Shown here one piece after another: positions 17,290 to 26,490 of a DNA stretch of 64,000 bases. This stretch comes from Mangrovibacterium diazotrophicum (lineage in GTDB: Bacteria > Bacteroidota > Bacteroidia > Bacteroidales > Prolixibacteraceae). A program made the position numbers and the translations under genes. The stretch spans positions 4,044,059 to 4,108,058 of the forward strand of contig NZ_RAPN01000001.1 in assembly GCF_003610535.1 (NCBI RefSeq), read 5' to 3'. Positions within the stretch are counted from its first letter, which is position 1; each line of letters starts with the position of its first letter. The notes below the pieces were generated by a model, which was not told where the DNA came from, did no database searches, and worked only from the letters and a program-made list of their open reading frames with translations.

Positions 17290-18039
17290 TTACGATAGTT
17301 GCGATTTTTGTGGAATGTAGTGTTTGAACCAGCTGCGAATCTTCATTCTCAGGATTCCCCAAAGCGCTTCATTGAAGATCCCGCCACTCATTTTGGAGCT
17401 TCCTTCCTGGCGGTCGGTAAAAATGATAGGTACTTCGGTAATGTTAAAGCCGTGTTTCCAGGCCGTGAATTTCATTTCAACCTGGAAGCCGTAGCCCTTC
17501 AGTTGAATGTCATCCAGGTCAATCGCTTCGAGCACCGAACGACGGAAACATTTAAAACCAGCTGTGGTATCCATAATCTTCATGCCGGTGATCATCCGCA
17601 CATAAACTGATGCAAAGTACGACATCAGTACGCGTCCAAGCGGCCAGTTGATCACGTTAATTCCCTTGATGTAACGGGAGCCGATAGCTACGTCTGCTTC
17701 ATTTTTGTCGCAGGCCTCGAGAAGCTTTTCCAGGTCTTCCGGATTATGCGAAAAGTCACAGTCCATTTCGAAAATATAGTCGGCGCCATATTCCAGTGCC
17801 CACTTAAATCCGGTGAGGTAAGCTGTACCCAATCCTAATTTCCCTTGGCGTTGTACCAAATGCAGTTTTCCGGGGAATTCAATCTGCAACCTTTGCACAA
17901 TTTCGGCCGTTTTATCAGGTGAATTGTCGTCCAGAATTAAGATTTCAAAAGGGGTTTTTAAAGAGAAAACCTTGCGAATCATTCGTTCAATGTTCTCTTT
18001 TTCATTGTAGGTTGGAATGATAACCAAATTAATTTTCAC
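17290..18039 (-). CDS. Polyprenol-phosphate mannosyltransferase-like GT2 glycosyltransferase
   Basis: 249 residues. The GT2 fold begins at the N terminus (IPTYNEKENI, residues 8-17), with the nucleotide-sugar motif LDDNSPD (36-42) and a DxD-type motif in FEMDCDFSHNPEDL. The order and motifs match dolichol-phosphate mannose synthase-like enzymes, which move a sugar from a nucleotide donor to a lipid phosphate at the inner membrane. No C-terminal membrane domain is present. The sugar and acceptor are inferred only from family resemblance. Confidence 0.87.
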   Translation of the reverse strand: MKINLVIIPTYNEKENIERMIRKVFSLKTPFEILILDDNSPDKTAEIVQRLQIEFPGKLHLVQRQGKLGLGTAYLTGFKWALEYGADYIFEMDCDFSHNPEDLEKLLEACDKNEADVAIGSRYIKGINVINWPLGRVLMSYFASVYVRMITGMKIMDTTAGFKCFRRSVLEAIDLDDIQLKGYGFQVEMKFTAWKHGFNITEVPIIFTDRQEGSSKMSGGIFNEALWGILRMKIRSWFKHYIPQKSQLS

Positions 18040-18123
18040 GTGCAGTTTCCAATTTGTTCTATGCGAAATTAAACTTTTTGAGCATATTTGAATGAGAGGG
18101 CTAAATTATTTTTGAAGAAGGGT

Positions 18124-18174
18124 CTGTCGAAATGACAGCAAGGGTATTATGATATCGTTAAAATGATATCTTTA
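18124..18174 (+). promoter_or_regulatory. Candidate regulatory region of nifA
   Basis: Upstream of nifA are a perfect inverted repeat CTGTC-GAAAT-GACAG (18124-18138) and two direct copies of ATGATATC (18149-18156 and 18163-18170), 14 bases apart. The second copy runs into TATCTTTA (18167-18174), one base off the TAnnTTTG -7 element. No sigma-54 -24/-12 pair is seen, so nifA is probably driven by the primary sigma factor under another regulator. Confidence 0.35.
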
Positions 18175-18261
18175 CAATAGGTTTTGTTTGCTCGGAGATT
18201 TATAATTGTAAAATTTGTGGCAAAAAGAAACCGAAATCAAATCTGTTTACGCGGGAGAATT

Positions 18262-19824
18262 ATGGAATTTAGATGCAAAAAAGCAGGAAATGAATGTTAC
18301 GGCGTAAAGGAGCTAACCCTTTTGTCTGAGATTAGTCAGCGACTAATTCAGAGCAAAGAACTCAAAAATGATTTGTCGGTAATTCTGGAGCTTCTGGTTA
18401 AAAGTCTCTATGCAGAAAGAAGCTTTCTTACAATTTTCAACAGGCAGAATTCAACAATTTATATTGAAGCTGCATATGGTTATAGTTCAGCGCAACAGGC
18501 CAGAGGAAAGTATGATTTAGGAGAAGGAATTATTGGACGAGTCGTTGAGTTAGCGAGACCGATTGTCGTTGACAAGATCGCAGAATCGAGTTTGTTCCTG
18601 AATAAAACCCAGCAGGAACTCAAATCGAAGGAAGGAAAAGATTTAACTTATGTATGTGTGCCGGTTATGGAAGACGGACAGGTGACGGGCGCGCTAAGTT
18701 TAATCAGAGTCTACAATCCGTTTATTACCAAAGATGAAAACCTTTATTTACTGTCGGTTATCGGCGGCCTCATTTCACGTGTTGTGAGCTCGAAGCAGGA
18801 GCAGGTGGAAGAATTGGAGGTGCTCCGTCAGAAAAATAAAGAACTACAAAGCAAGCTGGACGATGACCATCGCCCGGTAAATATTGTCGGAAACTCGGGG
18901 AAAATGCGCGACGTGTATTCTCTGGTGAATATGGTGGCCGAGACAAACTCGACTGTTCTGATTCGCGGGGAGAGTGGTATTGGTAAGGAATTGATTGCCG
19001 ATGCGATACATTACACCAGCAAGCGCGCGAAGAACAGCTTTGTGAAAGTGAACTGTTCTGCACTTCCCGATTCGCTGATCGAAAGTGAATTGTTCGGGCA
19101 TGAAAAAGGTGCTTTTACCGGGGCCGACAGTCGCCGCAAAGGGCGTTTCGAGCTGGCTGATGGTGGAACGATATTCCTGGATGAAATCGGGGATATTCCG
19201 CTTTCGACGCAGGTGAAGATCCTTCGTATTCTTCAACAGCGCGAGTTCGAACGGTTGGGCGGAACCGAAACGATTAAAGTTGATGTGCGTATTGTTGCGG
19301 CAACAAACCGAAACCTGGAAAAAGCCATTGAGGACGGTGAGTTCCGCGAGGACTTGTTCTATCGGATCAATGTTTTCCCGTTGTACATTCCGCCATTGCG
19401 CGAACGCCGCGACGACATTCCGTTGCTGGTTGACCACTTCATCGAAAAATTCAATAAGCGAAACGGAACGGGAGTGAAGCGAATCACAACCAGCGCGCTG
19501 AATATGCTGATGGTTTACAGTTGGCCGGGAAACATCCGGGAACTTGAAAACTGTGTGGAGCGGGCTTGTATTTTGACGACTGATAACGTGATCCATTCCT
19601 ATAATTTGCCACCATCGTTGCAAACAGCCGACTCGACAAACACACAGTCTCGTGGAGGTTTGGTTTATACGGTTGAGCAGGTAGAGAAACAGTTGATCCG
19701 AGAGGCATTAACAACAACCAAAGGGAATATTGCCAAAGCGGCAGACCTGTTGATGGTTACTGAACGGATGCTGGGAACACGTGTAAAGAAGTACGAAATC
19801 GACGCCTGGCGTTTTAAAGTCTAG
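18262..19824 (+). CDS. nifA: NifA, sigma-54-dependent activator of nitrogen-fixation genes
   Basis: 520 residues from ATG 18262, which has GGGAGA before it; a TTG 26 codons earlier is less likely. Order of domains: N-terminal GAF (about 15-165), AAA+ sigma-54 activator domain (Walker A GESGIGKE at 236-243, GAFTGA loop at 283-288, Walker [12 protein letters not shown] near 302-312), and a C-terminal helix-turn-helix ([20 protein letters not shown]). NifA binds upstream sites and drives open-complex formation at -24/-12 promoters, as at nifH in this window. The Cys-X4-Cys linker used for direct oxygen/metal sensing in rhizobial NifA is absent between the AAA+ domain and the HTH. Related GAF-activators cannot be fully excluded, but the nif cluster supports the name. 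Confidence 0.85.
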   Translation: MEFRCKKAGNECYGVKELTLLSEISQRLIQSKELKNDLSVILELLVKSLYAERSFLTIFNRQNSTIYIEAAYGYSSAQQARGKYDLGEGIIGRVVELARPIVVDKIAESSLFLNKTQQELKSKEGKDLTYVCVPVMEDGQVTGALSLIRVYNPFITKDENLYLLSVIGGLISRVVSSKQEQVEELEVLRQKNKELQSKLDDDHRPVNIVGNSGKMRDVYSLVNMVAETNSTVLIRGESGIGKELIADAIHYTSKRAKNSFVKVNCSALPDSLIESELFGHEKGAFTGADSRRKGRFELADGGTIFLDEIGDIPLSTQVKILRILQQREFERLGGTETIKVDVRIVAATNRNLEKAIEDGEFREDLFYRINVFPLYIPPLRERRDDIPLLVDHFIEKFNKRNGTGVKRITTSALNMLMVYSWPGNIRELENCVERACILTTDNVIHSYNLPPSLQTADSTNTQSRGGLVYTVEQVEKQLIREALTTTKGNIAKAADLLMVTERMLGTRVKKYEIDAWRFKV

Positions 19825-19874
19825 TTTAGTAAGGTTTTTATTCACCGCTATTTTAGCTACTTTCAAAAGCAAAA

Positions 19875-20342
19875 ATGCATTTGACTTTTGTTGAAATTGA
19901 TCTGGAAAATCAGGAGCATGTTGATGCTTTGATCGTTCTGTTGGATTGCTACATGCAAGACCCGATGGGAATTAGCGATCCAATGCCTGAGGGATTGGCG
20001 CCGAAAATAATCAGTGGTTTGCGGGAGTATCCCGGTTATTTGGGGTTCCTGGTGAAAGCTGGTGATCGTTATGCGGCCTTAGCAAATTGCAATCGAAACT
20101 TCTCGACCTTCAAAGCCAAGTACCTGATCAATATTCACGATTTTATTGTACATCCCGACTTTCGTGGGCAAGGTGTCGGACAGTTTCTGCTGGACGAAAT
20201 TGCTTCCTACGGCGAGCGGAATGGTTATTGCCGCGTCAATCTCGAGGTTCGGCACGACAATGAAAATGCTCAGAAATTGTATATAAAGGCCGGATTTGTT
20301 GAATGTAATCCGCCCATGTATTTCTGGGAACGAGTTTGGTAA
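19875..20342 (+). CDS. GNAT-family N-acetyltransferase
   Basis: 155 residues. The acetyl-CoA motif A is clear: IHDFIVHPDFRGQGVGQFLL (Q/RxxGxG/A), followed by the motif B region NLEVRHDNENAQKLYIKAGF. The substrate is unknown. It begins 50 bases after nifA on the same strand and could be co-transcribed, but nothing links it to nitrogen fixation. Confidence 0.88.
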   Translation: MHLTFVEIDLENQEHVDALIVLLDCYMQDPMGISDPMPEGLAPKIISGLREYPGYLGFLVKAGDRYAALANCNRNFSTFKAKYLINIHDFIVHPDFRGQGVGQFLLDEIASYGERNGYCRVNLEVRHDNENAQKLYIKAGFVECNPPMYFWERVW

Positions 20343-20368
20343 ATTATTTTTTCGACATGTTATAAAAG

Positions 20369-20398
20369 AAAACACTCCCGGATTCGAGAGTGTTTTTT
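20369..20398. terminator. Bidirectional terminator
   Basis: AAAACACTC and GAGTGTTTT form a nine-pair stem, flanked by a T run on the plus strand and by A residues (T on minus) on the other side. It separates the convergent acetyltransferase gene and the repeat-protein gene. Confidence 0.8.
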
Positions 20399-20461
20399 CT
20401 GTTTATCGCCTTTTCTACGTTTCGGCTAGTTCGAACTATGATGTGAGTTAAACAAGTCTCT

Positions 20462-23101
20462 TTAGTTTGACGTTTCCACCGAGATCAGTTTCCCGAGTTT
20501 CATGAAGATCCCGCCGTTTACGATGAAGTTTTGGCTGTCCAAAGCATAAACACCAACAGCTTGGTCGTCGACTGCACTGGTGCTTGTACCGGTAATGTAA
20601 AAGTTTGAAATTGTTGCCGTCGCATCTCCTTTTAGCATTATACCGTAGGAATTTGTTCCCGAAGCTTTTGTTCCAGAGATATTCAGGTTCGTTAAGGATA
20701 CCGGTGGGTTAATATCTGTGCTGCTTCCAGTAATCTCAATCCCGCTTCCGGTTGCATTTTTTACCGTCACATTCGAGGTTGTAGCTGATGACTCAGAGAT
20801 GATAAGTCCATTTCCATCTGTTGAATTAATGCTAATATTAGCGAGGCTGAAGCTTTTGGTTGGAGATTCAGATGTTGTGTTTTTAGCTAAAGTCAGTGCA
20901 TCGTGAGCTGTGTTGGAGATTTTTATACGATCAAGTTGGCCGGAACAGCTATACATTATAAAAATGCCTTTTCCTTGAGATTCGTCTATAGTCATATCTT
21001 CAATCGAGAGGTCATCGACATTTCCGAGGATACATACAGCGGCTGTTTCTCCTGAGTTAACCGAGTTCAATACTTTGATATTATTGAAAGTTAAGCGACT
21101 GGTTTGACTAGATCCCGCGCTTCCGTTTTTGTAAATAGCACGTTCGAATGCTGACATACGAAGGTTACTTAACGTGACATCTGTAAGCCCGGATTCGATA
21201 GAAAGGGCAACGCCGCCGCCGCTTGATGCAAAGAGTATATTGTCAATCGTCACATTGCTGGCGTTAATTGTAAAGGCGTTTGTGCCTTTCGTAGAGATTG
21301 TTTTAGGGGCACCAAGCGACTCCATACGGAGGCTGTAGGCAATAGTGATTGGGCTAGTAATTTCGAAGTCAGCGTCGATAACAATATTGGAAACTTGATT
21401 CTCGATTGCTGTTTTTAGTTCAGCTTCGGTGCTGATGTAGTCGCCGGTAGTTGTAGCGGATGCCTCGGCTGTCAGCGATTTCCACTCGGTACCATTGTAG
21501 CCAAGAAAATCTTTATCGTCAGCATCGTAGCGGATCATACCTTCCGCGGAAATTGTATCGTTGTTCCCCGACAACCGAAGCTCTTTCAGCTCGGTTAAAC
21601 CGTCGGTGTATGAAATCGATTTATCCTCTGAGCCTAGTGTCCACAAGGTATCAACCACTGTTGTTTCTGTTCCGGCATCAGCAATCATTGATTTCCATTC
21701 CGTACCGTTGTAACCCACAAAATCTTTCGTTGTGGAGTCAAAGCGAATCATTCCTTCTTCTGCGTCAACATTGCTGCTTCCTGAAATTTTCAGATCTTTC
21801 AACTCAGTCAAACCATCGGTATATGAGATGGATTTTGTTTCGCTATCTACAGTCCACAGGGTATCCACAATTGTGGTTTCAGTTCCTGCAGCAGCAGTCA
21901 CAAGTGATTTCCATTCGCTGCCGGTGTAGCCGGTGAAGTCTTTCGTGTCGGCATCGTAGCGAATCATCCCTGCTTCCGGAGTAGCATCGCTGTTTCCAGA
22001 AATTACGAGGTCTTTCACTTTCGTGACTCCATCATTGTAGGTGATTGATTTGCTGGTTGCATCAACAGTCCAGAGAGTATCAACAATCGTCGTTTCTGTA
22101 TTTGTTGAAGCGGCAATCATCGATTTCCATGCTGTGCCATCGTAGGCTTGGAAGTCATTGGTCGAATTGTCGAAACGAATCATCCCTGCTTCCGGCGATA
22201 AGTTACTGCTGCCCGAGATTTTTAAGTCTTTTAGTTCAGTTAAACCGTCGGTATATGAAATCGATTTGGTTGCAGCATCAACTGTCCACAGGGTGTCAAC
22301 AACTGTTGTTGTTGTATTGGTCGCAGTCGCTGTCAACGATTTCCATTCCGTTCCGTTGTAGCCTTCGAAATCATTGCTACTGGTATTGAAACGAACCATC
22401 CCTGCTTCCGGTGACAGATTGCTACTACCATAGATTTTCAGGTCTTTCAACTCTGTTAATCCATCGGTGTATGAAATCGAATTGTTTTCGGTATTAAAAG
22501 ACCAAAGTGAGCTTGATGACTCAGAGGATGAATTGCCTTCAGTTAGTGACTTCCACTCCGAGCCGTTGTATCCAATGAAGTCGTTGCTTGAAACATCGTA
22601 ACGAATCATCCCCGCTTCCGGAGAAAGATCACTGCTGCCGTTAATTTTTAAGTCCTGTACTTCTGTAAGCCCTTTCGTGTATGATAACGAATAATCGCCT
22701 GAGTTATACTCCCATGGATTATCCATTGATTTTACAGCATAAAGTGCAATTGGCACTGCTGTAACATTCGATATACCCAGCAATTCTCCGTTCATGGTTA
22801 CTCGGATTTTGTAGGCTCCGGCTCCCCAATCAATATCGGTGAAGCTTCCACTTGTTGCAGTTCCTTCTCCGATTTTGAAGTTGACAATTCCGTTGGTGCC
22901 AGTGTCAATTCCGGTATGTGTTTCGGAATAAACGGCTTGGCTGTTTAAGATGATGTCGATCGCAAAATCGACAACTTTATCGGTCATTACTTTTCCTTCA
23001 GAGTCTCGTACGACAGCTTGATAATTAAATGAATAGGGTGTTTGGGCGAAGACGCTTACCTGGAGCATCAATAGTGCCAATATGACTAATAACCTGTTCA
23101 T
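20462..23101 (-). CDS. Secreted repeat protein with beta-helix-like C-terminal region
   Basis: 879 residues from ATG 23101; the open frame extends 43 codons upstream into the preceding gene, but the signal peptide (MNRLLVILALLMLQVSVFAQ) fixes the start. A conserved N-terminal domain (YSFNYQAVVRDSEGKVMTDK) is followed by six tandem repeats of about 71 residues (about 127-552), each with SYTDGLTELKDLKISGSS, PEAGMIRFD and GYNGTEWKS. Residues about 560-879 have the short Asn/Ser/Thr-rich strands of a parallel beta-helix (NVTIDNILFASSGGGVAL). No type IX sorting domain is seen. It is probably a cell-surface or adhesin-like protein. It lies 4 bases after a T9SS-sorted gene. Confidence 0.8.
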   Translation of the reverse strand: MNRLLVILALLMLQVSVFAQTPYSFNYQAVVRDSEGKVMTDKVVDFAIDIILNSQAVYSETHTGIDTGTNGIVNFKIGEGTATSGSFTDIDWGAGAYKIRVTMNGELLGISNVTAVPIALYAVKSMDNPWEYNSGDYSLSYTKGLTEVQDLKINGSSDLSPEAGMIRYDVSSNDFIGYNGSEWKSLTEGNSSSESSSSLWSFNTENNSISYTDGLTELKDLKIYGSSNLSPEAGMVRFNTSSNDFEGYNGTEWKSLTATATNTTTTVVDTLWTVDAATKSISYTDGLTELKDLKISGSSNLSPEAGMIRFDNSTNDFQAYDGTAWKSMIAASTNTETTIVDTLWTVDATSKSITYNDGVTKVKDLVISGNSDATPEAGMIRYDADTKDFTGYTGSEWKSLVTAAAGTETTIVDTLWTVDSETKSISYTDGLTELKDLKISGSSNVDAEEGMIRFDSTTKDFVGYNGTEWKSMIADAGTETTVVDTLWTLGSEDKSISYTDGLTELKELRLSGNNDTISAEGMIRYDADDKDFLGYNGTEWKSLTAEASATTTGDYISTEAELKTAIENQVSNIVIDADFEITSPITIAYSLRMESLGAPKTISTKGTNAFTINASNVTIDNILFASSGGGVALSIESGLTDVTLSNLRMSAFERAIYKNGSAGSSQTSRLTFNNIKVLNSVNSGETAAVCILGNVDDLSIEDMTIDESQGKGIFIMYSCSGQLDRIKISNTAHDALTLAKNTTSESPTKSFSLANISINSTDGNGLIISESSATTSNVTVKNATGSGIEITGSSTDINPPVSLTNLNISGTKASGTNSYGIMLKGDATATISNFYITGTSTSAVDDQAVGVYALDSQNFIVNGGIFMKLGKLISVETSN
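21448..22723 (-). repeat. Six tandem in-gene repeats of about 213 bases
   Basis: Six consecutive units of about 71 codons, each encoding LWxxxxxxxSISYTDGLTEL, PEAGMIRxD, DFxGYNGTEWKS and a Thr/Ser-rich linker ending in VDT. The central units are the most alike and the outer ones more diverged, the pattern expected from unequal crossing-over. Copy number may vary between strains. Confidence 0.85.
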
Positions 23102-23105
23102 TGTT

Positions 23106-23636
23106 CTAAGATTTAATAATTTTAAACGTTCGCAATTTCTGATTTTCCTGATTGTAAAATTTGATGAAATAAATCCCTTTGGGATAAAGTGATAGGTCCA
23201 ACTGTTGTGTACCCGAATTGTAGTAGTCACTGTAGTTCATAACGACTCTGCCAGTGATATCTGTCACTGAGACATCCATTGCCAATTCTTTCGCGAAGGA
23301 GTACGCGATATTAATCGTCTTTTTGAAGGGGTTAGGGTAAACGCTAAGTTCCTCGTCCTGAAATTCTTCCTCTTCGTCAATTCCACTCACGATGCCCTGT
23401 TCGGTCGAAGCAGACCCCAAATCTGATTGATGGAATCCTTGGGTGAGCATTACAGTAGCACCTTGAAATGCATCTGTTATCACTTCACCAACCGTAAAAT
23501 CGACCATGTAACTGCTTGACTGCATTGTGCCACCCGCGTTGCCAGTTACCCGCAACTCTGCCTGTTCACTTTGGGCTTTTGTGCTAATGGTCAAAATTGA
23601 ACATAACACGGCACCAAACAAAAGTAATTTGTTCAT
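23106..23636 (-). CDS. Secreted protein with type IX secretion sorting domain
   Basis: 176 residues. Signal peptide (MNKLLLFGAVLCSILTISTKAQ), a short N-terminal domain (VTGNAGGTMQSSSYMVDFTVGE, ending TQGFHQ), an acidic linker (GIDEEEEFQDEE), and a type A C-terminal sorting domain starting LSVYPNPFKKTINI with GIYFIKFYN near the end. The domain directs export by the Bacteroidota type IX system. The beta-helix repeat protein gene follows after 4 bases, so the pair forms an operon. Confidence 0.88.
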   Translation of the reverse strand: MNKLLLFGAVLCSILTISTKAQSEQAELRVTGNAGGTMQSSSYMVDFTVGEVITDAFQGATVMLTQGFHQSDLGSASTEQGIVSGIDEEEEFQDEELSVYPNPFKKTINIAYSFAKELAMDVSVTDITGRVVMNYSDYYNSGTQQLDLSLYPKGIYFIKFYNQENQKLRTFKIIKS

Positions 23637-24280
23637 TTCTCTCTTTCATTTTTTCCACATTCCTAGCTCGACCCAAACGCATATAGCGCATACGTTGGGC
23701 CATAATTTTCCCTTACAAGCTCAAATTGCTGCCACTCTGAAACAGCAATATTAAAATGCGTTAACAATGAAAAGTGAGTATTTCTTTTTTGAATCTTCGC
23801 GCCATCTCAGAAATGGCAATAGGGTGATAAAATTGAAGAATCTTTCATTCCACTCGAAACGCTCTCTTTCCTAAAAAATTCAGTCAAATAATCAAACGCA
23901 ATAGATTACCCGACACGAATTAATGCCGAAAATGCAAAAAAGGTTCCACATAACAAGCATATTTTTTCAAAAAAAATCGCTATCTTAAATTAATCCAAAT
24001 AATAAATTGTCAGCGTGTTGCAGGGTTCTCTACTCTATCTTTAGCTTTAGTTAACTAAAATAGTAATACGGTAATTTTTACTTTATGGCAATGGAGTTTC
24101 TTTGAATATTGGCTTTTTCAATTGACAGCTTTTCTATTTTTAGAAATGACTTCCTATTTAGGGTTATTAACAAACATTATGATTAAATTATTTAAATGAA
24201 CTTTTTTTCAAAACGTGTGCACTAACAAATTTTGCACGTTGGCTGTTGTTAGTACTATAAAATTGAACATTCGATACAAA
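23637..24280. other. Intergenic region, nothing clear seen
   Basis: 644 AT-rich bases between a minus-strand and a plus-strand gene, expected to hold both promoters. I found no convincing promoter pair, RNA gene, terminator or conserved open frame. Confidence 0.4.
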
Positions 24281-24646
24281 ATGAAAACAATATTGATTAC
24301 CGCTGCAGTAAGTTTAGCCCTGGCCGTTGTAATAGGTGCCTTTGGAGCACATGGTTTAAAATCGAAGTTGTCGCCCGAAATGATGGACGTCTATAAAACG
24401 GGAGTTGAATATCATTTCTACCATGCTTTGGGATTACTTTTAGTAGGAATTTTATCCATTCAGATGCCTTCTTCGCTCATCAATTTCTCAGCTTTGTTTC
24501 TGTTCCTGGGAATCGTGATTTTCTCAGGTAGTTTATATGTACTTGCTATAACCGGAATAAAATGGATCGGTGCAATCACGCCAATTGGCGGTTTGTGCTT
24601 TATTGCCGGATGGCTTTTGCTTGTTTTGGCGGTTCTTAAAAAATAG
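24281..24646 (+). CDS. DUF423-family membrane protein
   Basis: 121 residues with four membrane helices. The signature IGAFGAHGLKSKLSPEMMDVYKTGVEYHFYHALGLLLVG is split here as GAFGAHGLK and YHFYHALGL, typical of the DUF423 (YgdD-like) family, whose function is unknown. An upstream non-ATG start at 24215 would add 22 polar residues and is not preferred. It stands alone, 469 bases before the nuo operon. Confidence 0.85.
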   Translation: MKTILITAAVSLALAVVIGAFGAHGLKSKLSPEMMDVYKTGVEYHFYHALGLLLVGILSIQMPSSLINFSALFLFLGIVIFSGSLYVLAITGIKWIGAITPIGGLCFIAGWLLLVLAVLKK

Positions 24647-24897
24647 CGACCCGAAGTTTTATTTTTTAGAATCTCTTTCCTCATGTGCAGACGATGTTTG
24701 TTTTAGTGGAGGCAGAAGGAGAGGAAGAATCGCCTTTTTCAAAAAAATGCTTCTGTTTATTAAGAAATTATGACCTGTTTATTTAGATTCGATATAAATC
24801 ATAGGTTCGTTAATTTCAAATACAAAAATGTCTTTAATTTCCCTATCGGATTGTTTTTCAGATTTTTTTGTTTAAAAGTAATGAGAATAAGTTGAAT

Positions 24898-24913
24898 ATA
24901 TATCCAGATATCT
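24898..24913. promoter_or_regulatory. Second copy of the ATATATCCAGATATCT element, upstream of nuo
   Basis: Identical over 16 bases to 1498-1513. It lies about 57 bases before the nuoA -7 element, a place suited to an activator or repressor. The core ATATCCAGATAT is a near-perfect inverted repeat. The remainder of 24647-25114 shows no gene. Confidence 0.4.
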
Positions 24914-24969
24914 GTATTTGTTCCTTCCGTAAAAAGTCTCTTCCGGATTTTTTCAAATAAATTAAGATT

Positions 24970-24977
24970 TACATTTG
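24970..24977 (+). promoter_or_regulatory. -7 element of the nuo operon promoter
   Basis: TACATTTG matches TAnnTTTG and is followed by GC, as is common in Bacteroidota. The -33 region is only T-rich, without a clear TTTG. The start would lie about 130 bases upstream of the nuoA ATG, leaving a long leader. Confidence 0.5.
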
Positions 24978-25114
24978 CTAGCTCATTTTCATCCGAATAT
25001 TAATATGTATTCAATGCCGGATGAAACCCTCATGCTTTGTGTATGTAATGCCCTCCTTTAAGAGAGTAAAAGCATTGCGTGTCCGTTTCACTGACATTAC
25101 TTAGAGCTTGTGTT

Positions 25115-25465
25115 ATGAGTAGTGAAATGTTAATTCTGTTCTTTGTTGTCGCCATTATTTTAGTTGGAGGAGCAATCGTCTTTTCCTCATTGGCTGCGCC
25201 CAGCTCGCTTAATCCTGCGAAGTCCGAACCCTACGAATGTGGTATTCCAACCGAAGGTCCTGCCTGGATCCAGTTTAATGTTGGTTATTACCTGTTCGCA
25301 ATTATTTACCTCATTTTCGATGTTGAAACTGTGTTTCTGTTCCCTTGGGCAACAGTGATGCGCAATATCGGCATGAGAGCCTTTGTCGAGATAATCATTT
25401 TCTTTTTTATCCTGGGAATCGGATTGTTGTACGCATGGAAAAAGAAAGCACTGAGATGGGTATAA
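25115..25465 (+). CDS. nuoA: NADH-quinone oxidoreductase subunit A
   Basis: 116 residues, three membrane helices, with the family signature [13 protein letters not shown] and the conserved acidic loop [15 protein letters not shown]. Part of the membrane arm of complex I near the quinone site. The ATG at 25115 gives a normal N terminus ([10 protein letters not shown]); a GTG at 25079 would add 12 residues. It is the first gene of the operon and overlaps nuoB by 10 bases. Confidence 0.95.
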   Translation: MSSEMLILFFVVAIILVGGAIVFSSLAAPSSLNPAKSEPYECGIPTEGPAWIQFNVGYYLFAIIYLIFDVETVFLFPWATVMRNIGMRAFVEIIIFFFILGIGLLYAWKKKALRWV

Positions 25466-26016
25466 AAATTAAATCAATGAATTACGAAGAATTCGAAGAC
25501 AATGACTCTTTGGAAATCTTCAAGAAATCCGGTGGTAGTATTTTAATGACGAGTATTGATAACCTCCTGAACTGGGGGCGTTCGAACTCAGTATGGCCGT
25601 TGACTTTTGCTACCAGTTGTTGCGGGATTGAAATGATGGCAGCTGGAGCATCGCGGCACGACTTTGCCCGCTTCGGGATCGAAGTTTACCGTGCTACACC
25701 ACGTCAGGCAGATGTGATTGTGGTTGCCGGAACAATCGTTCACAAAATGGCGCCAATCCTGAAACGCCTTTACGACCAAATGGCTGACCCCAAATATGTG
25801 ATTGCGATGGGAGCCTGCGCCATTTCCGGTGGCCCCTTCTTCTATAATTCCTACAGCGTTGTGCGCGGAGTTGACCATGTGATTCCGGTCGATGTGTATG
25901 TACCGGGCTGTCCGCCGCGCCCCGAAGCATTGCTATACGGTGTGATGCAATTGCAACGCAAAATACAAACCGAATCAATTCGCGAACCTCGCAAAGCCAA
26001 CGATAACCTGCTTTAA
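25456..26016 (+). CDS. nuoB: NADH-quinone oxidoreductase subunit B
   Basis: 186 residues. Carries the terminal N2 [4Fe-4S] cluster next to quinone: ligands C55 and C56 ([11 protein letters not shown]), C121 (MGACAISGG) and C152 ([11 protein letters not shown]) are all present. The start at 25456 overlaps the end of nuoA; the open frame reaches farther back but only inside nuoA. Translational coupling is likely. Confidence 0.96.
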   Translation: MGIKIKSMNYEEFEDNDSLEIFKKSGGSILMTSIDNLLNWGRSNSVWPLTFATSCCGIEMMAAGASRHDFARFGIEVYRATPRQADVIVVAGTIVHKMAPILKRLYDQMADPKYVIAMGACAISGGPFFYNSYSVVRGVDHVIPVDVYVPGCPPRPEALLYGVMQLQRKIQTESIREPRKANDNLL

Positions 26017-26025
26017 CCGGAAGTC

Positions 26026-26481
26026 ATGGAAAAACTCGAATTACGAACCGAATTACAAAAGCATTTTCCCGAAGCAGAATTTCCCGAAAATACGCCAATC
26101 ACCGAAATGGTGATCTCCAAAGATAAAATCCACGAAGTTGCCGCAACGCTGAAAGCCGAAGAAGCTTTGGCTTTTGATTACTTAATCAGTATGACCGCGG
26201 TGGACTGGAAAGAAAAAATGACGCTCGTCTACCATCTTGAATCTGTTAATCATCGTCATGTATTGGTGTTGAAAGCAGATGTTACCGATCGAACAAATCC
26301 GCAGATTGATACGGTGGCTGATGTTTGGCCAACTGCGAATCCGCACGAGTGCGAAGTTTTCGACTTGTTTGGAATCCGCTTCAATAATCACCCGGCGTTG
26401 CGCCGCCTGTTTTTGGAAGACGATTACGGCTATCCTTTGCGGAAAGATTTCCTCGACGAAGTCAATTTCATTGAACGTTAA
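26026..26481 (+). CDS. nuoC: NADH-quinone oxidoreductase subunit C
   Basis: 151 residues, a peripheral-arm subunit without cofactors. The family signature is seen in VWPTANPHECEVFDLFGIRF and FLEDDYGYPLRKDF. It is a separate gene, not fused to nuoD as in enterobacteria. It begins 9 bases after nuoB and ends 9 bases before nuoD. Confidence 0.95.
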   Translation: MEKLELRTELQKHFPEAEFPENTPITEMVISKDKIHEVAATLKAEEALAFDYLISMTAVDWKEKMTLVYHLESVNHRHVLVLKADVTDRTNPQIDTVADVWPTANPHECEVFDLFGIRFNNHPALRRLFLEDDYGYPLRKDFLDEVNFIER

Positions 26482-26490
26482 TCTCCTGTT

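Noticed and set aside
18844..19623. 259-codon minus-strand frame within nifA
   Set aside because: Antisense to the conserved AAA+ domain; codon periodicity belongs to nifA.
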